Of a stretch of 64,000 nt of DNA, positions 54,412 to 62,532 are shown piece by piece. This DNA comes from Clostridium frigidicarnis (GTDB lineage: Bacteria; Bacillota; Clostridia; Clostridiales; Clostridiaceae), in NCBI RefSeq assembly GCF_900111985.1, contig NZ_FOKI01000016.1, forward strand, positions 1 through 64,000, in the 5' to 3' direction. The position numbers were made by a program, and so were the translations under genes. The notes beneath the pieces were generated by a model. It saw nothing but the letters and a program-made list of their open reading frames with translations, was not told the DNA's origin and did not search any database. How positions within the stretch are numbered: position 1 is the stretch's first letter; each line of letters begins with the position of its first letter.

Positions 54412-54719
54412 AAAATAGCTTTTTATTAGCGGAGTTAATTTAAAAAAATCAGTATTATTATATATACGGATTTAAAATTAGCTTCGCTTCTATAATTTGA
54501 ATTTATAATATGAGTAGTTTAAAAAGAAACTGTTAAATTAACAAACTGTTAAAAATATACTGTTAAATCTAGGTTATAAAACACATAATATTATGAATAG
54601 ATATGTACACCAAATTCAACAAGTAGTATAATATAAAATAGCTTATATTTCCATTAAAGATGATGTAAGCACTCTAAAAAATACTTAAATTAAAATTATA
54701 CTTAAAAAGGATGAGAATT
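54412..54719. other. Intergenic region glnA-DedA with three ACTGTTAAA copies
   Basis: ACTGTTAAA occurs at 54529, 54545 and 54559 with 16- and 14-bp steps, so the copies do not fall on exactly the same helix face. No ORF or strong terminator seen. Confidence 0.35.
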
Positions 54720-55367
54720 ATGGAACTAATAAGTAAAGTCATTGATGTGTTTTTGCATCTAGATAAGTATCTTGGAACAATGATATCCAATTATGGGGCC
54801 TGGTCATATGGATTATTATTTTTAATAATATTTTTTGAAACGGGTTTAGTTGTGACTCCATTTTTACCAGGAGATTCTATATTATTTGCAGCTGGAGCAT
54901 TTGCAGCGTTAGGTTATTTGGATATATACATAATTATAGGTATGTTAATAATAGCAGCTATATTAGGAGATACTTTAAATTATCACATAGGAAAGTATTT
55001 TGGAGCAAAAGCTTTTAGTAATGAAAAGTCTAGAATATTTAAAAAAGAATATCTTGATAAGACACAAAGCTTTTATGATAAACATGGAGGAAAGACAATT
55101 ATATTAGCTAGATTCATACCAATAATTCGTACATTTGCTCCTTTTGTAGCTGGTATTGGAAATATGGGATATATGAAATTTATCTCTTACAATGCTGTTG
55201 GTGGAGTTGTATGGGTTACAATATTTACATTAATGGGATATTTCTTTGGAAATTTACCATCTGTAAAAGAGAATTTTTCAGTTGTAATATTTGGGATAAT
55301 ATTTATATCAATATTACCTGGCGTTATTCAGTATTTTAAACATAAAGTAGAAGTGAAAGAAAATTAA
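54720..55367 (+). CDS. DedA family membrane protein (VTT domain)
   Basis: A 215-residue membrane protein of the DedA family, now seen as undecaprenyl-phosphate or phospholipid flippases. The signature FFETGLVVTPFLPGDSILF (about 39-57) and RFIPIIRTFAPFVAGIGNM (about 131-149) are intact, including the proton-linked Glu and the Arg residues. About five helices. The ATG at 54720 follows AAAAGGATGAG at good spacing; an earlier ATG at 54711 overlaps the RBS. Confidence 0.93.
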   Translation: MELISKVIDVFLHLDKYLGTMISNYGAWSYGLLFLIIFFETGLVVTPFLPGDSILFAAGAFAALGYLDIYIIIGMLIIAAILGDTLNYHIGKYFGAKAFSNEKSRIFKKEYLDKTQSFYDKHGGKTIILARFIPIIRTFAPFVAGIGNMGYMKFISYNAVGGVVWVTIFTLMGYFFGNLPSVKENFSVVIFGIIFISILPGVIQYFKHKVEVKEN

Positions 55368-55410
55368 AAAAATAACTTAAATAGATTATCTATTTAAGTT
55401 ATTTTTAATT
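55368..55410 (+). terminator. Rho-independent terminator of the DedA gene
   Basis: Stem AAAATAACTTAAATAGAT / ATCTATTTAAGTTATTTT, T tail. Confidence 0.85.
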
Positions 55411-55472
55411 TAATATAAAAAATAAAAACTAAACTCTAAATTTAGTTTTATCTTAGAAATACGAATTGTTAT

Positions 55473-55533
55473 ACAGGCCAAAGTGTATTTTATATTAGAT
55501 ATAAAAAATACAATAGATACACTTTAGGTCTGT
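55473..55533. repeat. Long imperfect palindrome downstream of the CarD gene
   Basis: ACAGGCCAAAGTGTAT and ATACACTTTAGGTCTGT are inverted, and inner ATATTAGATAT-like bases pair further. No T-run follows on the minus strand, so it resembles a short repeat element more than a terminator, although it could slow transcription from the CarD gene. Confidence 0.45.
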
Positions 55534-55546
55534 TAAAAATTAATGA

Positions 55547-56032
55547 TTATAATTCAAGGCTGGAATTTAACAAATCATCAGCTTTATCTTCTGAAATTTC
55601 TTTTATTGCACTTATTTCAGTAACCATAAATCTTTTAGCATTTGTTAACATTTGTTTTTCACTTGAGTTAAGAGTCTTTTCTTTATTGATTTGAGTTAAC
55701 TCATAAAGAACATCCGCACAATCTTCTAATGAGCCAGATTTAATTTTTTCCATGTTTAATTGGTATCTTTGTCTAGATGCTGCAAGATCATCTAAATCAC
55801 ATACCCTATCTTTGAAACTTAATAATATGTTATCTAATGTATCACCATCAGATATTAGACGTAAATTAGAATTAGAAATTCTATCAGCTGGAATCATTAC
55901 TTCCATATTATTATGCAACATTTGTATAATAAAGTACTGCTTATTTTCTCCAGTAAAATCTTTTTCTTCTATATTTTTGATTACTCCGATACCTTGCATT
56001 GGGTAAACAACATTATCACCAATTTTAAACAA
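55547..56032 (-). CDS. CarD family transcriptional regulator
   Basis: A 161-residue protein with the CarD/TRCF RNA polymerase interaction domain at its start (FKIGDNVVYPMQGIGVIKNI, about 2-21) and a helical C-terminal DNA-binding part. CarD-like proteins bind the RNA polymerase beta subunit and tune open-complex stability at many promoters. The TTG start at 56032 lies eight bases after GGAGG and matches family starts; the open frame three codons further up uses a GTG inside the RBS. It stands alone with an unusual palindrome upstream. Confidence 0.9.
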   Translation of the reverse strand: MFKIGDNVVYPMQGIGVIKNIEEKDFTGENKQYFIIQMLHNNMEVMIPADRISNSNLRLISDGDTLDNILLSFKDRVCDLDDLAASRQRYQLNMEKIKSGSLEDCADVLYELTQINKEKTLNSSEKQMLTNAKRFMVTEISAIKEISEDKADDLLNSSLEL

Positions 56033-56041
56033 ACAAAACAC

Positions 56042-56462
56042 CTCCGTAGTTAATTATTATCTGTTAAATGATTATCTACTCTAATAAGCCCTTTAACAAA
56101 GAGTTTATTAGAGTAGATAATCTTAAGCGTGAATTAAACTTAAGTTCATGAAAAATATATTCGACGTGAATTAAATTCAACTGCCTTTATTTAATAATAA
56201 CATATATGAAAAAAAATATCAAATTTATTATGATATCATAAACTTGATATTTATGTCAACAACATTATTGATAAAATTTTAATTAATGAATTTAAGAAAA
56301 ACTTTATCCAAGAATTAGATGCTAAAATACACCTATTTTCTAAAAAATTTCAGATAAGGGAATTTGTATAATTGTATAACATGAAGTTATTTTAGAGAAA
56401 TTCTTTTAAGATTTAGATGGAGAGGGGTGTTTACTAACAAGTAATTGATTAATAATGTTATA
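56042..56462. other. Upstream region of the CarD gene
   Basis: Includes an 18-bp perfect inverted repeat (56072-56124) and two CGTGAATTAAA copies near 56128 and 56164. No ORF beyond short noise. Confidence 0.4.
56072..56124. promoter_or_regulatory. 18-bp perfect inverted repeat before the CarD gene
   Basis: GATTATCTACTCTAATAA / TTATTAGAGTAGATAATC with a 17-nt loop, 40 bp upstream of the start. It could be a large hairpin in the leader or an upstream transcript's terminator; it has no T tail on the minus strand. Confidence 0.45.
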
Positions 56463-56508
56463 AAAGCTAAGTTTATTATGAAATTAAATAATAAACTTAG
56501 CTTTTATA
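56463..56508 (-). terminator. Rho-independent terminator of the MFS exporter gene
   Basis: Minus-strand stem AAAGCTAAGTTTATTAT / ATAATAAACTTAGCTTT, with TATAA tail. Confidence 0.75.
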
Positions 56509-56520
56509 ATTTTTAATATA

Positions 56521-57951
56521 TTAAAGTTTAACTCTACTTTTCTTAGGCATTATTAATGATAGTATAAAGCAGATAATTACAAGAAAAATAAGAACAATAA
56601 ATATGTTATGTATTCCTGTGAAAAATGCTTCTTTGATTTGTATATTAGATATATTCAATGCTTCTTGTGAATTGATTATATTATCAGGAGTTACGTTAGA
56701 TATACCTAGCTTAGAAAAATAACTTGTTATACCTGAATTTAGGACACCACCAAATATGCTAACACCTATAGTTTGTCCTAATGTACGAATTAAGGTGTTA
56801 GTAGATGTTGAAACTCCTCTTTCACTTTTTTCAACTGCGCTTTGAACAACAATTGTAGAAGAATTAAATATTCCTCCAAATCCCAAGCCCATTATAATTA
56901 CAGAAATAAGTAAATATATTATAGGAGTAGAAACATTTAGGAATCTTAAAATTATAGTACTTATAAAAAGTATGAATAAAGCAATTTGAATAATTTTTTT
57001 CTCTCCATATTTAGGTAATGCTCTTGACAATATAAATGAGCTTATAAGCCAAGTTACAGACATAGGAGCCATGCACAGTCCAGATAAGGTAGCATTCAAT
57101 CCTAATACATTTTGAGTGTATAGTGGGGTATAGGATTCTATGGCTGTAAGTAATGATGCCATTACAAAACATATTAAATTTATTACAATTGTAGTTTTAC
57201 TAAAAATATTAAATGGGACTAAAGGTTCTTCTACCTTTTTTTCAATATAATAAAACATTATTAGAGATACAATTGTTATTAAGGCACATATAGTAATAAT
57301 TAATACTGATTTTCCTAATGCACCAAATAATAAGGAGACTATAGAAATTGTTAATAGAATACATCCAATATAATCAATCTTAGGCTTACAGTTAATAACA
57401 ATTTCATCTAAATTATTATTAAGCATTATTATGGAAATAAGTCCAAAGGGAATATTTATAAAAAATATCCAATGCCAAGAAAATGTATCTAATAAAAAAC
57501 CACCTATTAGTGGACCAATTAAGCTAGCTATTCCCCAAACGGTGCTAAGCCAACCTTGAATTTTTACTTTTTGAGACAAATCAAATAAATCTCCAACTAT
57601 AGTAAAGGTAACAGTTAGAATAGAACCAGCACCTAATCCTTGTATTGCACGGAAAATTATAAGTTGAACTATGGTTTGAGATAGTCCACAAAGGGAACTA
57701 CCAATTAAAAATATAATAATACCTATAGAGAGTATTTTTTTTCTACCATACAAATCGGAAAATTTTCCGTATATAGGAGTAGATACTGCTGAGGTTAGAA
57801 GATAGGCTGAGAAAATCCAACTTATTAACTCATATCCTTTAAGATCAGTAGCGATTGTAGGCATTGCAGTGGTAACCACAGTACCTTCAAAAGCTGCTAA
57901 AAATGTTGATAGCATAAGGGCTATAACTACTTTAAGTTTTTTGTTATCCAT
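56521..57951 (-). CDS. MFS multidrug exporter, DHA2 (14-helix) family
   Basis: A 476-residue transporter with 14 predicted helices. DHA2 marks include FLAAFEGTVVTTAMPTIATDL (about 16-35, motif D1), the GKFSDLYGRKKIL loop between helices 2 and 3 (about 66-78, motif A), RAIQGLGAGSILTVTF (about 104-119, motif B) and GPLIGGFLLDTFSWHWIFFIN (about 147-166, motif C). It exports drugs or other toxins by proton antiport. ATG at 57951 lies eight bases after AAGGAG; a GTG three codons up is rejected. Confidence 0.92.
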   Translation of the reverse strand: MDNKKLKVVIALMLSTFLAAFEGTVVTTAMPTIATDLKGYELISWIFSAYLLTSAVSTPIYGKFSDLYGRKKILSIGIIIFLIGSSLCGLSQTIVQLIIFRAIQGLGAGSILTVTFTIVGDLFDLSQKVKIQGWLSTVWGIASLIGPLIGGFLLDTFSWHWIFFINIPFGLISIIMLNNNLDEIVINCKPKIDYIGCILLTISIVSLLFGALGKSVLIITICALITIVSLIMFYYIEKKVEEPLVPFNIFSKTTIVINLICFVMASLLTAIESYTPLYTQNVLGLNATLSGLCMAPMSVTWLISSFILSRALPKYGEKKIIQIALFILFISTIILRFLNVSTPIIYLLISVIIMGLGFGGIFNSSTIVVQSAVEKSERGVSTSTNTLIRTLGQTIGVSIFGGVLNSGITSYFSKLGISNVTPDNIINSQEALNISNIQIKEAFFTGIHNIFIVLIFLVIICFILSLIMPKKSRVKL

Positions 57952-58250
57952 ATTGAGCACTCCTTGTTTAGAATTTATATTACATAGATTAGTTATAATT
58001 ATTATTGGTAAATCATTGATATATTTTATATAATAAGCACTTATACTAATTAAGTAATAATTTACATATATAATATAACATATAATAATAATTTATTAAA
58101 ATTTAATAATATTAACTATGACTGAAATAATTCTATATTTAAAAAGAGGCTATTATTTATTTCATTGCTATCATTGATACTACTCCCACAGCTTAAGCTG
58201 ATGATTATAGGAACTTCATAAAATATAATAAATATATCTCATAAAACCAA
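57952..58250. other. Intergenic region between the small protein genes and the MFS exporter gene
   Basis: About 300 bp, AT-rich. A CAGCTTAAGCTG palindrome (58189-58200) in CTACTCCCACAGCTTAAGC recalls an IS200/IS605-type end, but no transposase or second end is present. Confidence 0.35.
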
Positions 58251-58283
58251 AAAATATCTGAGGGAAAATCCTCAGATATTTTT
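58251..58283 (-). terminator. Rho-independent terminator of the tandem small genes
   Basis: Minus-strand stem AAAAATATCTGAGG / CCTCAGATATTTT, then TTTGG, right after the stop codon. Confidence 0.85.
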
Positions 58284-58457
58284 CTAATCTTTATAGTTTG
58301 ATAAATTGTCACAAGCTGAATTAAGGGATGATATAGCTTGTTGTATTTTTGACTTATTGTCAGCTTTTTCTACTGAACCTAATGCTTGATTTAATGAACT
58401 AACAGCATTTTGAACAGTTGACATACTTTCATCTACGTAATCTTTAGCTTTTTTCAT
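58284..58457 (-). CDS. Tandem small helical protein, copy 1 (57 aa)
   Basis: A 57-residue helical, charged protein (MKKAKDYVDESMSTVQNAV... ending SNYKD) with a single Cys. It is about 90% identical to the gene at 58534-58707. RBS AAGGAGGGC precedes the ATG. No known family; the heptad-like pattern suggests a helix bundle. It lies 76 bp downstream of copy 2 and may be read from the same transcript. The forespore-type promoter of copy 2 suggests a spore role. Confidence 0.75.
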   Translation of the reverse strand: MKKAKDYVDESMSTVQNAVSSLNQALGSVEKADNKSKIQQAISSLNSACDNLSNYKD

Positions 58458-58494
58458 AAGATGCCCTCCTTGAAATAGGCAAATCCTAATTCAG

Positions 58495-58533
58495 GTGGTA
58501 TTATTTTCACCATCTGGATATTAGATAAACCTT
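58495..58533 (-). promoter_or_regulatory. Hairpin between the tandem small genes
   Basis: TCAGGTGGT and the later CACCATCTGGA form a stem around ATTATTTT. It may attenuate read-through from copy 2 into copy 1, or be an RNA stabiliser. Confidence 0.35.
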
Positions 58534-58707
58534 TTAGTCTTGATAGTTTGATAAATTGTCACAAGCTGAATTAAGTGATGTAATAGCTTGTTGTATTTTG
58601 GCTTTATTATCAGCTTTTTCTACTGAGCCTAATGCTTGATTTAGTGAACTAACAGCATTTTGAACAGTTGACATACTTTGATCTACATAATCTTTAGCTT
58701 TTTTCAT
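58534..58707 (-). CDS. Tandem small helical protein, copy 2 (57 aa)
   Basis: Same length as the downstream copy, with only a few substitutions (DES to DQS, NKSK to NKAK, ISS to ITS, YKD to YQD). RBS AAGGAGGAA precedes the ATG. Upstream GAATA-N17-CATACTA resembles a sigma-G promoter, so forespore expression is likely. The genes probably arose by local duplication. Function unknown; it is not an alpha/beta-type SASP, as the GPR cleavage and DNA-binding motifs are absent. Confidence 0.78.
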   Translation of the reverse strand: MKKAKDYVDQSMSTVQNAVSSLNQALGSVEKADNKAKIQQAITSLNSACDNLSNYQD

Positions 58708-58743
58708 AATACATATTCCTCCTTCAAATAAAGTTTACATAGA

Positions 58744-58772
58744 TAGTATGAGTTTAAATAATAATAATATTC
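58744..58772 (-). promoter_or_regulatory. Sigma-G-like forespore promoter of the small gene pair
   Basis: GAATA, 17 nt, CATACTA on the minus strand, as at clostridial forespore (SASP-type) promoters. It lies 37 bp before the ATG, so transcription would start near 58737. Confidence 0.55.
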
Positions 58773-58861
58773 TAGGAAAGAAATAGAATTGAATTGTATT
58801 TTCAGAATAAATTGACAAATATAAGCTGTAGAACTATAATATAAAAAACAACTAAATTCTA

Positions 58862-59113
58862 TGAAGAGAAGAGTAAATATTAATTAGTATCTAAAGCGAG
58901 TGAGAGATGGTGTAAGTCTCATGTGAAAGTTAATATTGAAAGACACCTTAGAGAAGTTTATCTGAAATTTTTTAGTAGGATAAATCGGATTCCTCCGTTA
59001 AAAGGGTTAGAGATAACTTAGTTATGATTAGACAATGAACTTAGTTAATTTAGGATGGTACCGTGAAGTATAAGCTTTCACTCCTATTAAAGGAGTAAGA
59101 GCTTTTTTGTTTT
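58862..59113 (+). ncRNA. T-box leader unit 1, probably tRNA-Asn specific
   Basis: A stem I region begins near 58890 (AGCGAGTGAGAGATGGTG) and includes GTTAATATTGAAAG, in which AAT (58932-58934) fits an Asn specifier. GGATTCCTCCGTTAAAAGG is the usual stem III area. The T-box proper is AGGATGGTACCGTGA (59052-59066). A terminator follows, AAGCTTTCACTCCT paired with AGGAGTAAGAGCTT and a T-run. Controls the AspRS gene downstream. Confidence 0.85.
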
Positions 59114-59312
59114 ATCTAAATATATAGGCCTTGGCCAGGTTGTGTATATTTGGTGGTTCAGGTAGCAACTTTAGTTAATTAAATTAAGTATTTTAAATTA
59201 AAAATATTTAATTTAAGGTAAAAAGTCTGATTTTGATTTAGGTTAATAAGGGTGGTACCACGATATTTCGTCCCTTGAGTTTTAATTAACTCAAGGGACT
59301 ATTTTTTTGCAT
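59114..59312 (+). ncRNA. T-box leader unit 2, lacking an obvious stem I
   Basis: A second T-box core GGGTGGTACCACG (59250-59262), with TTTCGTCCC, is followed by the terminator GTCCCTTGAGTT/AACTCAAGGGAC and ATTTTTTT. Between the two terminators only about 140 nt remain, filled by a GTTG...CAAC stem and an AT-rich hairpin. No specifier loop was found, so this unit may be degenerate or use the first unit's tRNA-sensing part. Confidence 0.7.
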
Positions 59313-59378
59313 GCATAAACTAATATGAAATTTTTTGAAACTAAAATATTAATAAAATTAGGGTTAAAGATTTTTTGT

Positions 59379-59520
59379 ATTGATAATTTACAATTGATAA
59401 TGAGAGATAAAATCTTTTAAGGAAGATTTCTAAAATAAAAATATTTTCAAGAAAACCTGAGGTTTTCAACCATAATTGTCAATTTTCAATTAGAATGTGG
59501 CGTAGCCACCTTGCTCTTTT
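59379..59520. repeat. Dispersed intergenic repeat, family 3, copy 2
   Basis: Contains TTACAATTGATAATGAG, AAATCTTTTAAGGAAGATTT, GAAAACCTGAGGTTTTCAAC and AATTGTCAATTTTCAATT in the same order as 4266-4480. It ends in GTGGCGTAGCCAC, T-rich after that. It lies between the T-box leader and aspS2. Confidence 0.6.
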
Positions 59521-59566
59521 TACCTAGGTTTATTTTAAGTATTTAAATAAAAAAGGAGATAAAAAT

Positions 59567-60856
59567 ATGAATAGAGTAATTATTACAAATTTAAATAAAC
59601 ACATAAATAAAGGAGTTTTAATTCAGGGATGGGTTTGTAGAATAAGAAAATTAAAATCTATTACTTTTTTAATATTAAGAGATAGAAGTGGTTTAGTTCA
59701 ATGTGTTTTAGATAACGCATTGATAGATACAAATAATTTAAGATTAGAATCAGTAATAAGTATTAGTGGAAAAGTAACAGAGAGTAAAAATAAATTAAAT
59801 CCATTTGAAGTTATAGTTGATAATATAGAAATGATAAATGCTGTATTAGAGGAATTACCAATAGAAATTAATAAAGACAAGTTAGATATAAATTTAGATA
59901 CTATGTTAAACAACAGAGTTCTAAGTTTAAGGCATGAAAAAAAATCTTCTATATTTAAAATACAAAATTTAATAGCACAAGGATTCAGAGAATTTTTAAT
60001 AAAAAATGATTTTACTGAAATTTTTACACCTAAAATTGTGGCAGAGGGAGCAGAAGGAGGAACAGAAATGTTTCAGTTGAAATATTTTGAAAATAAGGCT
60101 TATCTAGCACAAAGTCCTCAGTTTTACAAGCAAATGATGGTTGGATCAGGATTTGAAAGAGTATTTGAAGTAGGTGCTGTCTATAGAGCAGAAGAGCATA
60201 ATACTAATAGACATCTAAATGAATATATTAGCATGGATTTAGAAATAGGTTTTATAGAAAATGAAGAGGAATTAATGAACCTAGAAGAAGAAATATTAAA
60301 ATATATTTTAGAAAAAATTCTGAATCAGGGGAAAAAATATTTAGATATTTTAGATATATCACTTCCAACTATAGAAAAAAATATACCTAGGATAAAGTTT
60401 AAAGATGCTATAGAAATATTAAGAAAAAAATACAATAAAACAGACTTAGAAGGTGACTTGAATCCAGAAGGAGAAAAATTAATTTGTAAATATGTAAAAG
60501 AGGAATTAGGATGTGAATTTGTGTTTTTAACTCATTATCCAAGAAGAAAAAGACCTATGTATACAATGCCATTAGGAAATGAGGAAACTCATAGCTTTGA
60601 TTTATTGTTTAGAGGATTAGAAATAACAACAGGAGGGAAAAGAATACATGATTATGACATGCTAATTGAAAATATTAAATACAAAGGGTTAATACCAGAA
60701 AATTATAAGAATTATACAGACACATTTAAATATGGTATGCCACCTCATGGAGGACTTGCCATAGGTCTTGAGAGATTAACATGCCAATTCTTAAATATAA
60801 AAAATGTTAGGGAAGCATGTGCATTTCCAAGGGATAGAACAAGGCTAACACCTTAG
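59567..60856 (+). CDS. aspS2: Archaeal-type aspartyl-tRNA synthetase (AspRS2, probably non-discriminating)
   Basis: A 429-residue class IIb synthetase. The N-terminal OB fold (about 15-100) is followed by motif 1, TPKIVAEGAEGGTEMFQL, and motif 2, FERVFEVGAVYRAEEHNT (about 201-218). Motif 3, HGGLAIGLERL, lies near 395. These match archaeal AspRS more than the longer bacterial enzyme, with no GAD insertion (bacterial AspRS is about 590 residues). In clostridia such enzymes make Asp-tRNA-Asn for GatCAB. An Asn-type T-box leader supports this. ATG follows AAGGAGAT. Confidence 0.88.
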   Translation: MNRVIITNLNKHINKGVLIQGWVCRIRKLKSITFLILRDRSGLVQCVLDNALIDTNNLRLESVISISGKVTESKNKLNPFEVIVDNIEMINAVLEELPIEINKDKLDINLDTMLNNRVLSLRHEKKSSIFKIQNLIAQGFREFLIKNDFTEIFTPKIVAEGAEGGTEMFQLKYFENKAYLAQSPQFYKQMMVGSGFERVFEVGAVYRAEEHNTNRHLNEYISMDLEIGFIENEEELMNLEEEILKYILEKILNQGKKYLDILDISLPTIEKNIPRIKFKDAIEILRKKYNKTDLEGDLNPEGEKLICKYVKEELGCEFVFLTHYPRRKRPMYTMPLGNEETHSFDLLFRGLEITTGGKRIHDYDMLIENIKYKGLIPENYKNYTDTFKYGMPPHGGLAIGLERLTCQFLNIKNVREACAFPRDRTRLTP

Positions 60857-61000
60857 TTTTAAATAATATAAAAAGTAATAACCTAGATATAAAAATAAAT
60901 AAATATACAATAGGTATATGAATAACCAATACTACAGGTAGATTAGTTATTCATAAGGAAACAGCTGCAAATACTCCCAATAAACTAAGATTCACTTGAT

Positions 61001-61164
61001 TTAGTCACATAAAAGAAAATAACAAGTCAAAGATGCCATGTATATTTCGTGCCAGATAAGGATGTGATATTAGTTCATAGCACAGGCTATGGGCTAATAT
61101 TACTGATGCAGTATGACACGAAATAGACTAGCATACTTACTTGTTATTTTTTGAATGTGTCTTA
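61001..61164. repeat. Palindromic repeat, family 1, copy B (164 bp, inverted relative to copy A)
   Basis: Reverse complement starts TAAGACACATTCAAAAAATA and follows copy A (13351-13513) over the full length with few differences, including ATATTAGCCCATAG and ATACATGGCATCTT. It lies between the convergent AspRS and ArsR-like genes and could terminate both. Confidence 0.78.
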
Positions 61165-61170
61165 AGAGAC

Positions 61171-62256
61171 TTATAATAATAAGTCTCTTAAATTATCAAT
61201 GTATTGAGAAATCTTATCTTTACGTATAGAATAATACACTTTAGTATTATTTTTCTCAACATGCACAAGATTTAGGGTAAGTAAAGTTGACATGTGATGA
61301 GAGATAGTTGCATTTGTAATTTGTAGTTTATTAGCAAGTTGACCAGCATAAAGAGTATCATTTTTTAATGCTACCAATATTTGAAGCTTACTTTTATCTG
61401 ATAATGCCTTTAATACGCTTAAAAGATGCTTATCATTGCATTTATATTTTTTTAATAAATAAGATAGATCAAGAAAGTTAATTCCTAATATTAGAGTGTC
61501 TTTAGTATCAGAAACTCCAGATACATAAATAGCATTAGAATTAAATATTGAAGGATAAACATCTAAGCTAGAGTTTTGATTTAAAGTTATATTACAATTA
61601 GACTTTAAAAAATCTACACCATAATTATTAAGGTTTTCTTCAATAAAATTCATGAATTTTACCAATCTATTTTTCAAATAAGGTTCCTTTTCTTTTATAA
61701 GCCTTATTACATTAGATAAAATGTTAATTACTTTTTCAAGCAACTCATCATAATTATAATACAAGTACATAAGTTCATATTTAAGTTCTATTGAAATATC
61801 TTTTTCTTGTACATATTTAAATAAAGCTTCAGCATTATTAATATGAACTATATCTTCATGTGTTATAAACTCGTCATATAATATAGAACTTACAATAGAA
61901 AGAGTAAGTTCCATATGCCTTTCTTCATAGCTAGAACTTTTAAATTTATCAAGTATATCTCCAAAATCTAAGGACATATATGGATTTAATATTATTCTTG
62001 CAAAATTATTTTCAATAGGAAAATTATTTTTAAATAGATAGTTTAAATCTTTTTCTGTTATTGAAATATTACTTTCTATATATGAGAAGATATCACAGAT
62101 TTCATAAAATAATAAATTCAATTCCTCGCTTGGGATATTATATTTCTCAGCAAAATCTTTAGAAAATTTGCTAGGTGATTTATTATCCGCTATAGAAGTT
62201 AAAACATTTAAACTTTCATATAAATAATCAACATTATAATTAATTTTAAAATTCAA
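61171..62256 (-). CDS. ArsR-type transcriptional regulator with a long N-terminal domain
   Basis: A 361-residue protein. The C-terminal 80 residues (about 280-360) are an ArsR-type winged helix: LSDKSKLQILVAL, AGQLANKLQITNATISHHMS (recognition helix) and a wing with VYYSI. The N-terminal 280 residues are helical and I do not recognise them; they may sense a ligand. The Cys metal motif ELCVCD is absent. The gene is on the opposite strand to the ABC exporter, with dyad repeats in between (62456-62532). ATG follows GAGGTGAG. Confidence 0.85.
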   Translation of the reverse strand: MNFKINYNVDYLYESLNVLTSIADNKSPSKFSKDFAEKYNIPSEELNLLFYEICDIFSYIESNISITEKDLNYLFKNNFPIENNFARIILNPYMSLDFGDILDKFKSSSYEERHMELTLSIVSSILYDEFITHEDIVHINNAEALFKYVQEKDISIELKYELMYLYYNYDELLEKVINILSNVIRLIKEKEPYLKNRLVKFMNFIEENLNNYGVDFLKSNCNITLNQNSSLDVYPSIFNSNAIYVSGVSDTKDTLILGINFLDLSYLLKKYKCNDKHLLSVLKALSDKSKLQILVALKNDTLYAGQLANKLQITNATISHHMSTLLTLNLVHVEKNNTKVYYSIRKDKISQYIDNLRDLLL

Positions 62257-62316
62257 ATTTACTCACCTCTTAAAGTTGTTTAACGTATTTATTAAAGTTT
62301 ATGAATATAAAAAGTA

Positions 62317-62430
62317 TTAAACATAAAATATAAAATATAACATATTAGGAATAATTGAACAACAGATAAAAAAACTTGCTATTGCAACAACAATAAATAC
62401 TTTAATATTAGATATTTTTTTGTTATCCAT
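62317..62430 (-). CDS. Short membrane-peptide ORF, or the start of a lost MFS gene (37 aa)
   Basis: ATG GAT AAC AAA AAA, then a single hydrophobic segment (about 11-36). The start MDNKK is the same as that of the MFS exporter at 57951, so this may be the remnant of a second such gene, cut off after the first helix. AAAAAGGAATGG lies a little upstream as a weak RBS. 61 bp before the ArsR-like gene in the same direction. Confidence 0.4.
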   Translation of the reverse strand: MDNKKISNIKVFIVVAIASFFICCSIIPNMLYFIFYV

Positions 62431-62455
62431 TATTTTTCCATTCCTTTTTAATATT

Positions 62456-62532
62456 ATTCTATATTGAGTTTAGATAATAGTCAATATAGAATTTAGATGT
62501 GTACCTAATATATATATTAGGCATGAGTCTAA
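62456..62532. promoter_or_regulatory. Two adjacent operator-like dyads
   Basis: ATTCTATATTGA/TCAATATAGAAT (62456-62492) is a perfect 12-bp dyad. Next to it, CCTAATATATATATTAGG (62504-62521) is a perfect 18-bp palindrome flanked by TTTAGA...TCTAAA. They lie between the divergent ArsR-like and ABC units and could be bound by the regulator. Confidence 0.5.

Noticed and set aside
58175-58215. Possible IS200/IS605 end with a CAGCTTAAGCTG palindrome
   Set aside because: No transposase or TnpB remnant and no matching second end in the neighbourhood.
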